From NCBI GenBank assembly GCA_002361485.1, contig DESZ01000009.1, positions 17,532 through 81,531 on the forward strand: a stretch of 64,000 nucleotides of DNA, read 5' to 3'. A program made the translations under genes and the position numbers. The stretch is from Cyanobacteria bacterium UBA3301. GTDB lineage: Bacteria > Cyanobacteriota > Vampirovibrionia > Gastranaerophilales > Gastranaerophilaceae. Below the pieces are notes generated by a model, which worked only from the letters and a program-made list of their open reading frames with translations, was not told the DNA's origin and did not search any database. Below are positions 62,384-64,000 of this stretch, one piece after another. Each line of letters begins with the position of its first letter. The first letter of the stretch is position 1.

Positions 62384-62424
62384 AAAAAAAATCTGCTAAT
62401 AAATATATTATAGCAGATTTTTTT
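62384..62424. terminator. Perfect terminator-type hairpin
   Basis: A 13-bp perfect inverted repeat, AAAAAATCTGCTA / TAGCAGATTTTTT, with T runs on either strand. It lies between the 62447 gene and the 62367 gene, both on the minus strand. Confidence 0.88.
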
Positions 62425-62446
62425 AATTTGTTTATATTATATGAAA

Positions 62447-63070
62447 TTATACTTCAGTAACACCTTTATATATACTTTTCATCCTATTTAATTCATCCAA
62501 ATTCATTTTTCCTATATAACGTAAGAAATCACTTCCGACTTCTGAAGTTATATCCATTCTGAACAAAGAATCCAAAGCTTTAGGTTCAAGTGCATATGCT
62601 GCTTTCAAAATATTAATATCTCTAAACATAGAACTTAATCCTGCAGGTGTATTTGCATATTGAACAACATCTCTGTCGTGTACGTACATGCGCGGATTAT
62701 TTTTTACCAAACGTCTTTGAGTTTCGATTTTATTCAATGTTTCCGGATTCAAAATGGTATCCAAGGTTTTTAAGCCTTCTTCGCTTGATGCCATTTCTAA
62801 TATTTCAGTCAAATTGTTACGCACATACTTACTTGTATAAAGCAAGTTATTACCTAATATTTTTTCCATCATTACTGCATTATTAGGGGATAATGCTGTA
62901 CTTATGGTCATCGTATTATCTACAACAGCCGTACGTTTATTTAATCTTGCGCCGTCGAGTATGTTTTGATACATTGGAACAACTTCATCTTTTTTTATTC
63001 TTCCGCATTTTTCTTCTATTACTCTTTGAGCGCGGGTAATTGGTTTTAATAAATTTAAGGATGAGTACAT
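62447..63070 (-). CDS. Hypothetical protein, helical
   Basis: The protein has 207 residues and is all-helical in appearance, with Leu/Asn/Lys-rich segments (EILEMASSEEGLKTLDTIL, LKAAYALEPKALDSLFRMD), no signal peptide and no membrane helix. The ATG at 63070 is set by GGAGG nearby (spacing about 5); the frame opens at 63106. A terminator follows at 62424-62384. It diverges from the 69-residue gene at 63251. No family recognised. Confidence 0.65.
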   Translation of the reverse strand: MYSSLNLLKPITRAQRVIEEKCGRIKKDEVVPMYQNILDGARLNKRTAVVDNTMTISTALSPNNAVMMEKILGNNLLYTSKYVRNNLTEILEMASSEEGLKTLDTILNPETLNKIETQRRLVKNNPRMYVHDRDVVQYANTPAGLSSMFRDINILKAAYALEPKALDSLFRMDITSEVGSDFLRYIGKMNLDELNRMKSIYKGVTEV

Positions 63071-63250
63071 ATTAACCTCCGATTTCTGTTTCAAATAATT
63101 AAACACCTAAAAATAAATTTTGCTATAAATATTATTAAATATAAAGTATTTTTAAGCAAAATCTTTACATTTTTTTCATAATAAAAATATTGATTTTAAT
63201 TAAATTTTATAGTACCATTGGATAGAAGAATAGTTTGGGGTAAATAATAT

Positions 63251-63460
63251 ATGTTGGTTTCAGCAATCGGCTATTTGAATAACAGAGCAATAAGAGAGAG
63301 TGAATATAATAATTCTGTATCTAAAATCGCAAATAATCAGGGCTTTGGGACTTATAAGCAAACTTCGATTCCTGATTCAAACAATTTTATAGATTATATA
63401 AAAAGCTTGTTACAACTTAAACAAACACAAAGCAATTCTAATTTGAATTTACTAGCTTAA
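63251..63460 (+). CDS. Hypothetical 69-residue protein
   Basis: The protein has 69 residues, polar, Asn/Ser/Gln-rich, with a short Tyr-containing start and the middle helix NNFIDYIKSLLQLKQ. Preceded by GGGGTAAATAATAT (a fair ribosome site). Ends four bases inside the convergent MFS gene's stop region. No known family; a lineage-specific small protein is likely. Confidence 0.5.
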   Translation: MLVSAIGYLNNRAIRESEYNNSVSKIANNQGFGTYKQTSIPDSNNFIDYIKSLLQLKQTQSNSNLNLLA

Positions 63461-64000
63461 TTATTTTGTGTTTGAAAAAGATACTTTACAATAATTGAGC
63501 AAACCGCAGGTATTGCTGATATTACGACAAGAACCGGCACAATACTTGTTGCTTGAGCAATATACCCGATAATTGACATTGCAATTGCAACTATTCCCCA
63601 CGAAAAACCGTTAATAAATCCGCCTATTATACTTTTATATTGCGGTAAAACATTTTGTGCAAAGCTCATGGTTATTGGCGTCGCAAAGGTTGTTACAAAA
63701 CCGCTAAGCGCAAAAATGAAAAATGATAATGAAGGTATTGTCTTATAAGTAAGCATAAACAATATCATTAGAGGAAATGTTGTTATCATAGAAAAATAAA
63801 ATACATTTGCAGTGCCTATTTTATGTTCAAATTTCGGGCTTAATATTGAAGCCAATGCGCCTAATGCAATAAACGAAAATAGTGCCAAACCGATTTGAAA
63901 TTTTGAATATCCGAGTGACTTCCATAAAAAGGGTAATAATATTGAACATGATGTTGTAATCAAAGATTTTAGCATTGCTATAATATTTAGTATATTTAGT
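63457..64000 (-). CDS. MFS transporter, 5' partial (C-terminal part)
   Basis: At least 172 residues with five to six membrane helices; the reading frame is open through the right edge of the window, so the N-terminal part lies outside. Pattern LFSFIALGALASILSPKFEHKIG and SFAQNVLPQYKSIIGGFINGFSWGIVAIAMS suggests the fosmidomycin-resistance-like (FSR) group of the major facilitator superfamily. Substrate unknown. Confidence 0.82.
   Translation of the reverse strand, partial: LNILNIIAMLKSLITTSCSILLPFLWKSLGYSKFQIGLALFSFIALGALASILSPKFEHKIGTANVFYFSMITTFPLMILFMLTYKTIPSLSFFIFALSGFVTTFATPITMSFAQNVLPQYKSIIGGFINGFSWGIVAIAMSIIGYIAQATSIVPVLVVISAIPAVCSIIVKYLFQTQNN

Overview
The window is AT-rich, gene-dense bacterial chromosome with no rRNA, CRISPR array, prophage or recognisable transposase. 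It shows a Gram-negative (diderm) envelope: a tripartite RND pump with a TolC-like channel, two MlaE-type lipid-transport permeases, a very long AsmA-like protein and periplasmic proteins with signal peptides. It also has a meso-diaminopimelate wall (MurE with a DNPR motif, LysA, a DapL-like aminotransferase), and a set of genes better known from Firmicutes (SpmA/SpmB, a GerMN protein, YitT, CdaA, a PgpH-type c-di-AMP phosphodiesterase). A DUF3326 protein, otherwise familiar from cyanobacteria, is present. This mix fits a non-photosynthetic cyanobacterial relative (Melainabacteria/Gastranaerophilales type). That placement is inference from gene content, not a computed result.

Layout. 1-6.0 kb: RND efflux operon (fusion protein cut by the left edge, pump, outer-membrane channel). 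6.1-12.4 kb: M16 protease and RlmN (minus), then a plus-strand run of methyltransferase, DUF2130 protein and phosphopantetheinyl transferase ending in a clear terminator. 12.4-20.1 kb: small regulatory and membrane proteins, phosphatase, DAHP synthase, tRNA-Glu with an odd repeat behind it, NAD synthetase, and a 44-residue peptide gene with its own terminator and a patterned promoter region. 20.1-27.7 kb (minus): AsmA-like giant, rubrerythrin, a FliA-like sigma factor and FlhB. 27.8-36 kb: two uridine-kinase-like proteins, spmAB, comF, an orphan MlaE, ssb, a DUF1537 kinase paired with PdxA, and tRNA-Gly with a duplicated downstream block. 36-38.6 kb: an operon for an Asn/Pro-repeat protein and two small unknowns. 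38.6-49.8 kb (mostly minus): dUTPase, LuxR-type mini-regulator, NagA, MurE, a penicillin-binding protein, then an operon of MlaE, MlaF, aminotransferase, amidase and DUF3326. 49.8-56 kb: rbfA-truB-lmeA-like-gerMN-hicB-like-pgpH-ybeY-dgkA. 56-64 kb (minus): YitT, CdaA, LysA and a run of lineage-specific small secreted and HEAT-repeat proteins, ending in an MFS transporter cut by the right edge.

How the parts fit. Cell-wall synthesis and remodelling are spread over the right half (LysA, DapL-like, MurE, PBP, amidase, undecaprenol/diacylglycerol kinase). The c-di-AMP cyclase and phosphodiesterase lie about 2.4 kb apart, and c-di-AMP commonly controls wall and osmotic homeostasis. Lipid traffic to the outer membrane is represented by Mla components, the AsmA-like giant and an LmeA-like protein.

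The most unusual signal is non-coding. Behind two different tRNA genes (Glu and Gly), a displaced copy of that tRNA's own 3' end is fused, at exactly the same T-loop base, to the same 17-bp sequence.
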